Source of the DNA: Blumeriella jaapii
Lineage: Eukaryota > Ascomycota > Leotiomycetes > Helotiales > Drepanopezizaceae
Assembly (NCBI GenBank): GCA_009599575.1
Contig: VWND01000078.1
Location: 496,001-560,000 of the forward strand
Direction: 5' to 3'
Length of the DNA stretch: 64,000 nucleotides
Below the pieces are notes generated by a model. That model was not told the DNA's origin. It saw only the letters and a list, made by a program, of their open reading frames with translations, and did not search any database. Made by a program: the position numbers and the translations under genes. Shown here piece by piece: positions 35,501-46,679 of the stretch; within the stretch, counting starts at the first letter, position 1, and each line of letters starts with the position of its first letter.

Positions 35501-36618
35501 GCTTTCGTAAAACAATACTATCGCAATTGCTACGTTTATCGAAGAAGTTTTATTTCAAAAGATAAGCGCCCCGGCTTTTTTCAGCTTTTTCCTGTTTCTG
35601 ACCATTTTTGGGAATACGTTACAATGGACTTTTGCAGCTTTAACAAAAACAAACACGGTTACAATAACGTGTTCGTAATAATAAATCGCTTTTCCAAGCA
35701 AGCTATTTCGATTTTTTATTATAAAAATATCGACGCTCGAAGCTTTGCCAAATTATATATATTCCACGTATACAAGTATTTTGGCCCTTCAAAAAGTATT
35801 ATTAGCGATCGTGACCCTTAGTATTAATTTACCTTCTAGTTTGAATTAAACAAAATACTCGGTACGCAACTGAAGCTTTCGATAGCCGCTCATTTTAAAA
35901 CCGACGGTCAGACCGAAATTTACAACTAATACCTGCAAAAACGCTTTCGACCTTTCGTAAATTTCTATCAAAACGATTGGAACGAATTTCTTTTAATAAT
36001 AGATTTCGCTCAAATAATTCTTTTTACGAAAGTCTAGATGGCTTTTTACTTTTTAAAATTATATACGGTTACATTTCCTATATTAATTAAAATTAAAAGC
36101 TCGATACTTTTTTTTTTTTCAATCCTTTACATAAGCTAAACGCAGACGAAGCTCGTGCGTACGCTCGCCGCCATTACGACGCCTGGAACCTCGCCAAATC
36201 GCACTTTTAACAAGCCTACGACAAAATAAAAAGAAATGCGAATAAATCTCGCCGCGCGAACGATTTTGACGTTGGCGACTACGTATGGCTCGATATGCGC
36301 CCATTTCCGACCTTCCGGCCCTTCCGCAAGCTCGACAATCTTACAAACGGCCCTTTTAAGATTGTAGCCAAAATTTTCGACAACGCTTTTAAGCTAGACT
36401 TTTCTAATATTATAAACGTACACCCAGTTTTTCACGCTAGTCGACTGCGTAAAGCAGCTGACGACGCGCTTCTAGGTCAGGTTAATTTAGCCTCTGAATC
36501 TATTAATATAATTGATAAATTTAAATACGAAATCGAAAAATTAATCGCCTGTCGAATGCAGCGGAAAACCCTTTAGTACAGAGCTTTTTGGGTAGGCTTA
36601 GATAAAAATCTTACGTAG
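32580..36618 (+). pseudogene. B1 pol relic (protease?, RT, RNase H, integrase, chromodomain-like end)
   Basis: The 32574-32774 segment (FTKNGLSYKMKALADFKANG ... DSALIKFF) fits a retropepsin with the active site altered. RT lies at 33507-34664: LLRFCIDYRAFNNITRKNRY, the active box YLDDIFIYS with YLDD at 34254-34265, and GFCNFYRRFIRNYD. RNase H is at about 34680-35100 (LNYVVHDKKMLAIV). The integrase has the core DFCSFNKNKHGYNNV and ISDRDP (35624-35821) and the C-terminal NVHPVFHASRLRKA (36415-36456). It ends in a chromodomain-like tail (YEIEKLIACRMQ ... LQYRAFWVG) at about 36520-36660. Several frameshifts and stops. Confidence 0.8.
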
Positions 36619-36819
36619 TATTCCGCGTCTGATTTTATATACGCTTTCCTGAAAGTGCGCGACTTTTATTTGGCGCATAAAAAGCTTTCCGGTCCTTTTG
36701 CAAAACTTGTAGACTGGCTGAAGGCATATTCCGAAGGTTTGAATTCGTACGATCACTTGGATAGTGACGTACCAATAGATAAAAGCTCGAGGGCGCGCTT
36801 TTTTCGGACGGGGGGGTAG

Positions 36820-37146
36820 TGTAACGATTCACTCTGTTGCCACCTCTCGTATCACCCCAGCAACTACGTATAGCTGCAAGCTTCCCAGCAACTACGTATA
36901 GCTGCAAGCTCCCCAGCAACTACGTATAGCTGCAAGCTCCCTGGTCTCCTGGTGGGTCTCCCCATCAACTGTGAAGACTATCATGTATATAAGGCTCTCT
37001 CCCTTTAGCAACCTCTGCCTTCTGCAGTTGTTGATTCTAAATGAATATCTTTGTTGTTACAGAACCAAAGGCTCGTTTTTCATACCATGTGAACACGGCG
37101 ACCAGTTGACTGATCTCCCAGCCCTTCGACTGATTAGATCGTCACA
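36820..37146 (+). repeat. B1 3' LTR (327 bp)
   Basis: TGTAACGATTC..CGTCACA with the same triple 27-bp array (about 36857-36942). It is less mutated than the 5' copy. Confidence 0.88.
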
Positions 37147-40100
37147 ATAGCCGTTGCCGTTTTTTTTTTTTTGCTGCCGAAGCCAAAGCTTTTGCTAAGA
37201 TTTTTGTCGATTTTATTATTTACGACGCTTATATAAATCGTTTAAAAAAGGATAACGCTTCGGCTTTTATAATAGTCGGAAATCGTGCGAATCGCGCCGC
37301 GGCTCGGGCTGCCGCCGCTGCTGCTGCGCCCGTTTTTGCCGGTTTGGCGGCTGCTGCTATTTTAAGAACTTTGGCTGCGCCGGCCTTTTTTTTTAACGAC
37401 GCTAATATAAAACGTATTTTTCGACGTTTCGAAAACGTCGCTCGGATTTATTCTGATCAGTTAAATTAAATTTTAGATTTTTACGAAAATATCGTAATTG
37501 CAATTCAGAATTCGACTACGGCTATCGTAAAAGCTTTAATTGGAATAAATCGAATATTCTGCGAATTCGTTTGGTATTAATTTTTTTTTTAACCTGCCGC
37601 TGCTTTTAAATTTGAAAAAAATAGCGATAACGATAGGAAAAAGAATAACGATAAAAATAAATTGGCTTAGCGGCGGTTTTAGGGTTTTTTAAATGTTTTT
37701 GTTTTTTTTTTTTTGCTTTTACGGCGCGCATTCGTTATTGCTTCGCGAAAAAGGCCCGATATTTTTCCTCGTTGCATTTTTTTTAAAAGATTTGTAATAG
37801 GTCGGCAAAGCTTAGCGTAGTTTTTAATAAAACGTTTGTAGAAGTTGGTGAAATCTAAGAACATTTGAATATTTCGCTACGTAATAGAAGGGGGCTATTT
37901 CCGAATATTATTTACTTTTTTTGGGTCTATTTTAATTCCCGTAGAAGTAACGACGAAGCCTAGAAATTCAATCGTATTCGTATCGAAAGTATATTTTTTC
38001 AGATTTTCGTAAAGTTTATTAATACGGAGTTTTTCGAGAACTTTTTTTACCGCGTTTGTATAATCGTCGGGGTTTTCGGAAAATATTAAAATATCGTCGA
38101 GATAAATTATATACGTAATATTTATTAAACCGACTAAAGTTTGATTAATATATGCTTAGAAGGTTGCTGGTGCGTTCGAAAGGCCGAAGGGTAATACGTA
38201 ATATTCGAAGTGTTCGTAACGAGTGCGAAACGCAGTTTTTTATTTATTTTCCTTTTTTATTCGAAGGCGGTGGTACGCTTAAATAAGGTCTAGCTTGGTG
38301 AATATTTTAGCTTTTTTTAAACGATCCAAAGTTTCGCTTATAAAGGGTAGAAGAGTTCGATTTTTAATCGTAATTGCGTTTAGATTTTTATAATCGACGT
38401 ATAATCGTAAACTTTCGTTTTTTTTCGGTATGAATATTACCGGTGCGCCGGCAGGGCTAGTAGACTTTTTTATTCAGCTTTTTTTTAAATTCGAATCGAG
38501 ATATTCGCGTAATTCGGTGAATTTAAATTCCGACAAAAAATAGACTGGTTTTTAAAAGGGGTTTTTTTTTTTCGCGAGGTTTATTCGATGTTTTATAGGA
38601 TAATGAGGAGCTAGGGTAACCGCGGCGGTATCGTCGAATACGTCGGCGTAGTCGTCGTATTTAAAAGGTAATTAGTGCTGTTTTTTAGTAGCTTTTTTCA
38701 AAACGATACAAAACGCTTGCTTTTTTTTGGATTCTTTTTTGAAACGTTTAATTGTAACGAAATTAAATTGTAAACGTTCGATTGGGTATCGCTACGATTT
38801 AGCTCGAAAGCTTATAGCGGAATCGATATTTCGCAACTAAAAGAACCTTAGGATAAATAAAACTTTTGGGATATTTATATCGCAAGCTACGAAATCGCTT
38901 TGTATTTTTTTAATTGTTTTATAATTATTAATGGCGCGAATAAGTTGCGTATGCGTGCCGTAAATAGTTATTTTTTTTTTTTTAATCGTAGATAAATTAA
39001 TACGTTTTTGAATTAATTTTTATTTATATTTAATTAATAACTTTTGGGTTACGCAGTTTTTTTTCGCGCCGCAGTCGATAAAAGCTTATTTCGTACGAGT
39101 TTCGCTTTTAGCTTTTTTAATTTCGATTAAAATTATTATTTTTTACTTTTTTTTTTCGCTCGATTTTATTAGCAGCGACGAAATTAAAATCGAACGGAAG
39201 CTTTTCCCGAATTTTTAGATTTGTTAGCTTCGGGGCAATTTGAAGTTATATATTTTTTTCTGTTGCATTTATAATATTCGATTTTTAAACAATTGGCTAT
39301 GCGGTGCTTTTTTTTTTGGCAGCGACTGCATTTCGAAAGGTAAAAAAAATCGTTAAAAGTTTTAGGATTTTAAAAGATTTTGTTAAAATTGTCGTTTTTT
39401 CGCTTTCGTTTTTTTTTTTATAATATATTTTCGAATCGAGAACGGTATATATCTGTTTTAGCTTTTGGGTTTTGATCGTAAATATAGGTTTTTTTCTTTT
39501 TTTTTTTTTTTTTGCGTTCGTTTCGTCGTTTATTATTTTTCGTTTCGTCGCTGATAATTTTATTAACATTTTCGATACGACGAGCGATTAATATTAATTT
39601 TTCGTGCGAGCTTGTAGCTGCAGTATTGCTTCGTTTGATAATTTTTTTTCGAAAAGTAAATCGGAGTTTTGCGAAAAGTATTTTTTTTTTAATCGCATCG
39701 TTTATTATTTGCAATTGTTGTTCGAAATTATTTAAATAAGCAACGAAATCGTTAATTGATTTATGCTTTTTTTGCTTCGCTTTATTGTATAAATTCGAGG
39801 CCGCGATTTCTCGATTTTCCGTATTTATCAGAAAGTTTAATATTTATTTTTTAAAATCGTTTTATATAATTCGAATATTCGTAGAACGTCGTTCGTATCC
39901 GGTTTATTTTTTTTTTATTTTATCGTCGAAAGTTAAAATACAGGCGTTAATTTTCTTTTGATCGGTACAAAATATTATTTTTTTATTTTGGCGGAAGCTT
40001 TGTTCTGCACGCCGAATAAAAGATTGAGCTTTTTTAGTATTTTTTTTTCGATATATTAAAAAGTTTTTTATTTTTAGTGCTTTTCGGCTCGAATTCGCTA

Positions 40101-40807
40101 TGTTTTTTACAGAAAATATAATATGCTTAAAAAAAATGCTAGGTCGTTTTTAATAAGTATTATTATCGTAATGCTTCGAGGATATTTTATAATAATCGCC
40201 GGCTTAGATTATTTTCTGTTTTTTTTCAGTTGGGGCGGTGTTAAAAGATATAAAAACCTTTTTTTCGATATTTTCGAAAGCGTTAAGTTTTCGTTGAAAT
40301 TGTTTAATTTTTTTTCGAAGTTCGTTTCGGCGTTTTTTGGTTTTTTCGAATCTTTTGATTATTTCGTAGATTTTTTTCTTAGTTTTTTTCTGTTTTATTT
40401 TAATTCGTATTTTTTTTACTTTTTTACGTTTATCGTTTTTTTTTTGTTCGACGCGGGTTCGTTTATTAATCAAATAAATTAAGGTTTCGGTAAAGGGTTT
40501 TTCCGAATCGCTTTGAACGTGGTTTTTTTCAGTGATTTTTTCGATAAAAAAAATTGGGAAATCGTCGCGCCCTGGTAATAGGGTATTTTCGACTTTTAAT
40601 AAGGCTGGTAACGTTAGGAAAAACGATGGTACGGGGTTTTTTTAAGCAGCCGAAAATGCTAAGTCTTTTTAAATAGCTGGAAATGCTTGTTTTTTGCGAA
40701 TGCGAAAAGCTATAATATCGATAATAACGATGTAAATGTAATAGTATAATAGAAAGTTGTTTTAATAATATCGAATTGCCGTCTCGGTAAATAGAAAAAG
40801 ATCAGAA
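37147..40807 (-). pseudogene. A2 internal region (3' segment, RT, protease, gag), deleted
   Basis: 37147-37469 is the remainder of the alanine-rich plus-strand frame. After the deletion junction near 37745 the minus strand reads RT (FLDFTNFYKRFIKNYAK, 37780-37865; YLDDILIFS near 38100), protease, gag with zinc knuckles near 39240-39350, and gag N-terminal sequence to about 40480 (RRAEQSFRQNKKIIF near 40000). The plus-strand frame 40123-40482 and similar ones are antisense. Stops throughout. Confidence 0.75.
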
Positions 40808-41218
40808 TGTAAAAATTGAAAAGCAGAAAAATATTAATTCAGATAATAAAGCTTAGATAAGATTAAATTAATAATCAGACTAATTTTTACTTTTTATATT
40901 TTTAATAAAAGGCGTGTATAAGTATAAAAGAAGGGGTAGAGCCTTCGAAAAAAGTATTTCCTAGGAAACCAAGCGAGCCCTATTTAATATGCTTTTCCAA
41001 CCCTTATTCCGACCTTTTTATTTTTTTTAATATAATTTTAATAATTGGTTTCTTAGCAATTACTTTTATAAAATGTTTTACTTAAATATTATTTCCAGCT
41101 TTTATAATACTATCCGGCCCTTACGGTCTATCCGCAGAAAGTATTATTCGAGGGTTGGTAGGAGGCAAAGGGTCTTGGCGGATCACCTGACTCATACACG
41201 TGATGTTGGTTCCTGACA
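40808..41218 (-). repeat. A2 5' LTR (411 bp)
   Basis: On the minus strand it starts TGTCAGGAACC and ends TTTTTACA. Its first about 70 bp (41150-41218) are nearly free of RIP changes and preserve TGACTCA (41188-41194) and CACGTG (41197-41202). Confidence 0.85.
41188..41202. promoter_or_regulatory. TGACTCA and CACGTG motifs in the A LTR
   Basis: TGACTCA (bZIP/Gcn4-type site) and CACGTG (bHLH E-box) lie 2 bp apart near the 5' end of the LTR (U3). CACGTG also survives in the A0 remnant at 3015-3020. Motif identity is seen; function is inference. Confidence 0.35.
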
Positions 41219-41223
41219 CATGA

Positions 41224-41424
41224 TACCCCGCGTTTAATTTTATATACGCTTTTTTAAAAATACGCGACTTTTATTTGACGTATAAAAAGCTTCCCGATTT
41301 TTCTGCAAAACTTGTAAACTGGCTAAAAGCGTATTCCGAAAGTTTAAATTCGTACGATTATTTGGATAGCGACGTATCAATAAATAAAAGCTCGAAAGCG
41401 CGCTTTTTTCGAACGGAAAAGTAA
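41224..41424 (+). pseudogene. B2 pol 3' end (chromodomain-like region) after A2
   Basis: Co-linear with B1 36618-36819. It ends with a RIP-altered purine tract (AACGGAAAAGTAA) before the 3' LTR. Confidence 0.7.
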
Positions 41425-41693
41425 TATAACGATTTATTCTGTTGCTATTTTTCGTATTATTCTAGCAATTACGTATAGCTGCAAGCTTTTTAATCTTTTA
41501 ATAAGTTTTTCTATTAACTATAGAAACTATTTATATATATAAGACTTTTTCTTTTTAGCAACTTCTGCCTTTTGCAGTTATTAATTCTAAATGAATATTT
41601 TTGTTACAAAACCAAAGGCTCGTTTTTTATACCATATGAACACGGCGACCAGTTGACTGATCTCCCAGCCCTCCGACTGATTAGATCGTTACA
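41425..41693 (+). repeat. B2 3' LTR (269 bp)
   Basis: TATAACGATT..CGTTACA, followed by GATAT (41694-41698). It carries one copy of the 27-bp unit near 41457. The distal 70 bp are hardly mutated. Confidence 0.85.
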
Positions 41694-41698
41694 GATAT

Positions 41699-44600
41699 TA
41701 TCGTTTAAGCTATGTAAAATGCGATAAATTAATATATCGTTTATATATTTAAAGCGAAAAGTAAGGTTTTAATTAAGCAATTTTGCTAAATATAATATAT
41801 ATAAAATCGGAAAAAATAGCGATTTTTAAAAAATGCCGTAATAAACGTAGCTAAAATCGATAGTTTTTTTTTCGAATCGTATTTGTATTCGTCGTTTCGT
41901 AAAAAACGATTTGATTAATAAAAGAAATAAAAAAAGCTATTTTTGCTCGGTTATTTTTTTAAATAAGCGTCGGGTTAAAACGGCGTCGAACGCGTTTTAT
42001 ACGTTTAAAATAATAATCGTAATATATTTTTTTGCGGCGAACGCAGTTTCGATATCGGCCGTAAAACACGCTGCTAAATCGAAAGCAAAGCGTTTCGGAA
42101 AAGCGCTTTTATATTATAAGCTAAGCAGGCCGGTCGTAAGCGTTGTTTACGCGATTTTGCTAACGATGATTTTTTCGAAGCTTTTAAATATATAAAAAAA
42201 AAAAGCGATCGAACGTTATAAGCGTAGAAAGGATTTGTTTCGTTTGCCGGTTTTAATTATTATAGCCATTTCGGCTAGTTTTCAAAAGGTCGGAAAATAA
42301 TTCGTAGCGAAGCAGCGATTAAATAAATTATATATAACGGTTTTAATTTTTTTTTAACAAGCTTTTAAAAGTTTTACCGTAATCCGGTTAATGCTCGAGG
42401 AAATACTAATAATTCCGATATAATATTTTTTTATTTTTTCGGACAATACGAAGTCTGTTTAAAAAAAATGGCCCGATTTTGCTTATTCGATAAAAAGATT
42501 TTAGTCGAAATCGTCGGTAGCTAAAAAGCGGCTAAGTATTTCGTTTTTTAAAATATTAATTTTGTTTTTAATATTTTTAATTATAACGCCGTTTATTATT
42601 AATAAAAAAGCTTTAAGATTCGTAGTTATTCGGTGTTAGCTTATTATTTTATATAACTTTTCGTTATTATCGATCCCGTTAATAAGCTTTCGCTAATAAT
42701 TTTTTTTCGCTTTGCGTATTATAACGAGAAATTGCCTAGTTTTTTCGAAGATTTTACCGTCGTATATTATTTTGCGTATTCGCAAATATCGATTTTTAGC
42801 TTTTTAACATTCGTCGGTTTATTATAAAATAGCTTATAAGCTTTTTTAAAAAAGCTTTCCGGCAGCTGTAATGCTTTTTTGAAAAATCCGAATCAGCGCA
42901 GCCGCGTATTCGTTTAGCTTTTTTAATATTAATAATATAGCGGAATTCGCGAATCGGCTGATTTTTACGCGTATTAAATTTACGAATTTGCCGAGTTTTA
43001 AATCGGATATTTTATAATATATTTAAATTACGAATATTTTTCTTTTACTAAAAAAAAATCGTTATTTAAGTTTCGTAATTTAAGCCGTTATATATATCGT
43101 ATCGTATCGTAATAATCGAATTAGACACGTTCGAAAAAGTAAGATTTAAAACGTGTTTTTTGTTATAAATAAATTCGTTAATAACGCCGATAAAATTTAT
43201 ATCCGAAATAACAGCTTAGTTTGCGAAATATTTTTTTTATTTTTTTGCCGTATCCGACTTCGGCTTAAAAATATCGTATCGAATATTAAAATCGCCGCTT
43301 ATTATATAATTAAAAAATAATTCGAAATATATTACGTAGTTTAATATTTATTAAATAGCTAGCTTTGTTTATATACGTTAAAAATAAAATATATATTTAC
43401 GTTTAATTAAAACAGGTTTTTGCTATTAATTAATCGTTGTTATTATAAATTAAATCCTGCGTTTTTTCGGATATAAATTAGTATTTTAAAGCGTATTCGC
43501 TCGAAAATTTCTTTTTCGGTTTCGTTTTATAAATCGATCGGTATATATAAATCGTATAACGAATAGTTTTGTATTTTGGTTTTCGAAGCGCTTTAAGGTT
43601 TTTGCACGCAAATTACGTTTATACGCTTTGCATCGCATAAATGCAAAAGCGTAATATGCTTCGGTTGTTTTTTTTAAACGTTTATTTAACAAATATTAAA
43701 ATTTGTTTTAAGTTTTCGGTTGCGGGATTTTCCGCGTTGCTTATAAAAGTGTTTTATTATTAAAAAATAAAAATATTAATATTAATATTTATTTTTTTTA
43801 ATTCGTTTGCGAAAGCTTAGAATTTATTTCGTAATTAATTCGATAAAAAAACGAATAAATTGCTTTTAACGAAATAAAAAAAAGCGTGTTTTACGAAAAA
43901 GCTACGAAAGCCGTATCGTCGAGCGTCGAATATGCTTTTTCGGCCAAAATGCTAAATATTCAGCGATTGCTTTAAAACTGAGTTTCGAATTAAACGGCCC
44001 GAGAAAATTACGTTTAGCGTTGTAACCGCAGCGGAAATAATAATTAAAAACGCGATGGTTTTTTGCTCGTATGCCGTTACGGCGTTTTTTTCCGTTTTTT
44101 TTTTTTTTTTCGGCCCGCGTTATTAAAAACCGGATTATTATTATTTAAAAAAATAAAAGTTTTAATAATAAAAATAATCGCGATCGAATAAGCCGCTTTT
44201 TTTTTCAGTCGCCGGATAGCTTTTAGCTTTTTTTTAATTGATTATATTATTTTATCGTTTACGCGGCGAAAAGCCGCAAAGCAGCGTAAATAATCCGCAG
44301 CGTATAATTTATAACAGTTCGCGTATTACGAAGCTGTTTTGCAATTAAAACCGGTCGGGCTATCGTAGTTTTGTATTCGGTTGCTATAATAATTGCAGCG
44401 TGCGTGCCGGATGCAAGCTAATAAATTGCAAAAGCTTTAGTATTTAAAATCGTGGCGAAATATAGCCGGTTTTTTATTAATAAGTTTGGCCTGGGCGTTA
44501 ACGCCGAAAAAAGTGAAATTTTTAATTGGCTATAAAAAAAAGATAATTTAAATTTGCTTATTTATAATTAAATTCGCTTCGTATCGGAAAAAAACGCGTA

Positions 44601-45420
44601 CTAATCGGTTTTATTTTTGATTTGAATAAAAACTTCGTTTTTTATATATTTTAAATAATAAAAAACGTCGCCGAATAGCTCCGGAATCGTAATTAAAACG
44701 TTTTGTATCGCGTAATTGTATTATTTTTCCGAAATACGTACGGCGATAGCCCCGAGTATTTTACGAAAAACTTCGACGTTTTTTTAAATAATAAAAAAGT
44801 TTTTGGTTTTTAAATTAATTAAATAAAAAGCTCAGTTTGTTTTCGTAAGCGTTAAGTTTTTAATCGCGTTTTTCGTTAAATCCGGTATAAACTTCGCGAT
44901 TTTTTATTTAAAAACGAAAATATTAAATTTGTTTAGCAAAATGCTTTTCGCCGACGTAATTAAAAAACGATAGTTTTATCGAACTTTTGCTAGCTGGTTT
45001 TCGATAAACGAATTTAAAAAAACGCGTAAAATTCCGCTGATAAACGGACGCGTTTATTATTATAGCTTTTTAGCGATAGTCGATTTTAATTTTTCGAAGT
45101 TTATTAAGATTTTTAAAATTTTTTGTAAAATTCGATTTGTTTAAATAACTGATTTAGCAAAAAAGAAAAAAAAATCGATACTGCCTAGCGAAACGGCGAA
45201 AAAAGTGATAAAAGCGCGGGTTTGTAAAAAAAAAATAAAGCTTTTTGCAAGCTTTTCGGCGTATTATCGCGCTTCGGGCTTTTTTTGCTAATTTACGACG
45301 CTATCGGCAGCGATCGCGAATTATATTTATATTTTGCGGCGTATTTAAAATTATCGGTTTGTTTCGTCGAACTGGCTGATAATAGCCGACGTTATAATAA
45401 TAAATATTCGCGCTTCGTAT
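41699..45420 (-). mobile_element. LINE D (Tad-like), 5' part: ORF1, endonuclease, RT
   Basis: From right to left on the minus strand: ORF1 with a Cys-rich zinc-knuckle region at about 44275-44415 (RCNYYSNRIQNYD ... NCKTAS ... ANCYKLYAADYLRC); an APE-type endonuclease with IISGDFNIRYD (SGDFN at 43285-43299; the Y probably replaces catalytic-motif H by C-to-T); and RT with YINDILIY at about 41721-41747 (YVDD box), continuing across B2 into 12337. The total LINE length, about 6 kb without B2, fits a near full-length element. The exact 5' end is uncertain (45.4-45.8 kb). Confidence 0.75.
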
Positions 45421-46679
45421 TTTAAAACGAAAAAAAAAAAGCGAATGCTAAAAATATTCGCTTGTTTTTTTTTTTTTGAAATGCAAGTTTTGTTAAAACG
45501 GTGAAATTGCGTTTATAAAACGAGTGTATAATTCGTCGTAATCGTGGTCGTGATCGTAGTCGTCGGACGACCGAAAAAAAATGGAAGAAATTATTTCGCG
45601 AACTGTACGGCGAACGCGACGAGCTTTCGAGCTGATTTCTCGAAATTCGGAAAAAAAAAAAACGAGTTTCCCGAATCGAATGCAATAAATTTAATAATTG
45701 TTGCGAACAAAAAGTAAAATCCGTGTATATTATGAAGGATGGCGAAGCGAAAAGAGTAGAATCCCATATAAAAGCCTTAAACACAATCCGCAAGGTTTGA
45801 TACAATTTGAAATTGATGCTGTTTGATTGTGAGGAAACATTTTCAAAAATATGGGACGAAGGATTTCATATTTAGCAATAAGATAAAAAAGCTTTTTCTT
45901 GGACCCTTCTCTTTATTCAACTTTATAAATTATTAATCTGCTATTTTCGAGTCCACCAACCTCTTCTTACACCACTTAGTTAGTCTGTCACTGTATCTGG
46001 TTTCGCCTTTTAGATAGAAGCCTGGCAGGCTTAGAGTCTCTAGTTGAAAAACATTGTACGAAGTATAACTGTCAGGCTACAGCTGTTTGATCAAAAGCAG
46101 TCGGCCCATTCTTAGACTATGATCTTAGCTTTGAAAACAAAAACTTCAAGATTCCGTGTCGTCCAATTCGGGCTTCTAATTGTGTAAGACTTTGTGCGGC
46201 AAACGCTGTTGTGCTATCAACGTGAATAAATGTAAGTATAAGGTTGTACATGCGTATTTGGTAGCTCACTCTCTTGATTGATCTCCGTACCATCGTTCCA
46301 GACCAGACGAGACGGACGTCAACATTTAGCGAGCACGTGACGGCAGGGCGGCAGCGCCGTCCCGATGAGGAAAGCTCGATCCCGACCCCTGATTGTTGGG
46401 TTGCTGGCCAGCATTGACGAAGTAGAAAAGCAAGTGAATTCTAAACTGAGTATACAAACGTTGCCAGTCGGATAGCACGCCCTTCTTTCACGACAAATCG
46501 TTTTTTCCTCCTCGCTCTTCAGGAATAATTCACCTTGTTGGAGTGACAAGCTTGCTATCATCGTATTCGAGGCTACGCCATCTCCACAGGAACAGAGAGG
46601 CCAAACGCCTCCCAGCAGCGCCATGGAAGCTTTTTGAACCAAGCCACCTGAAGCCCCTGTCGCCAGCAATACGGAGGAG
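45421..46679. other. transition from transposon island to gene-rich DNA
   Basis: RIP-type composition fades between 45.4 and 45.85 kb. A short plus-strand reading at 45540-45835 (KKMEEIISRTVRRTRRAF, then KSKIRVYYEGWRSEKSRIPY) is interrupted by stops and not recognised. It could belong to the LINE 5' end or a broken host gene. 45850-46679 holds no supportable gene. Confidence 0.5.

Larger units (their letters stand above)
30623..37146 (+). mobile_element. B1: gypsy chromovirus-like element (6.5 kb), youngest insertion
   Basis: Plus-strand element with 327-bp LTRs (30623-30949, 36820-37146) and a perfect ATAGC duplication (30618-30622, 37147-37151), inserted in the alanine-rich segment of A2. 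It keeps visibly more C and G than B2 and has longer open stretches, so it is least RIP-affected, but frames are still broken. A G-rich polypurine-like tract (ACGGGGGGGTAG, 36809-36819) sits directly before the 3' LTR. Confidence 0.88.
29589..41218 (-). mobile_element. A2: A-family gypsy element, internally deleted, carrying B1
   Basis: Minus-strand element with direct LTRs at 29589-29998 (3') and 40808-41218 (5') and a perfect CATGA duplication (29584-29588, 41219-41223), inserted in B2. B1 occupies 30623-37146. Compared with A1, 2.25 kb covering RNase H and integrase are missing: A1 4673 is joined to about 6924, junction near 37745. Gag upstream of 39811 is present here but absent from A1. 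Confidence 0.85.
12338..41693 (+). mobile_element. B2: gypsy chromovirus-like element, interrupted by C and A2
   Basis: Plus-strand LTR retrotransposon bounded by LTRs 12338-12603 and 41425-41693 and flanked by GATAT on both sides (12333-12337, 41694-41698), inserted in the RT of LINE D. Its own sequence is 12338-16998 + 28303-29588 + 41224-41693. C lies in the integrase and A2 in the post-integrase chromodomain-like region. Co-linear comparison with B1 confirms the joins. It is heavily RIP-mutated, more so than B1. Confidence 0.85.

Noticed and set aside
45540..45835. Broken plus-strand host gene at the LINE D edge
   Set aside because: Only about 40-codon open pieces, no family match, and uncertain LINE boundary; kept as a note in the transition region.
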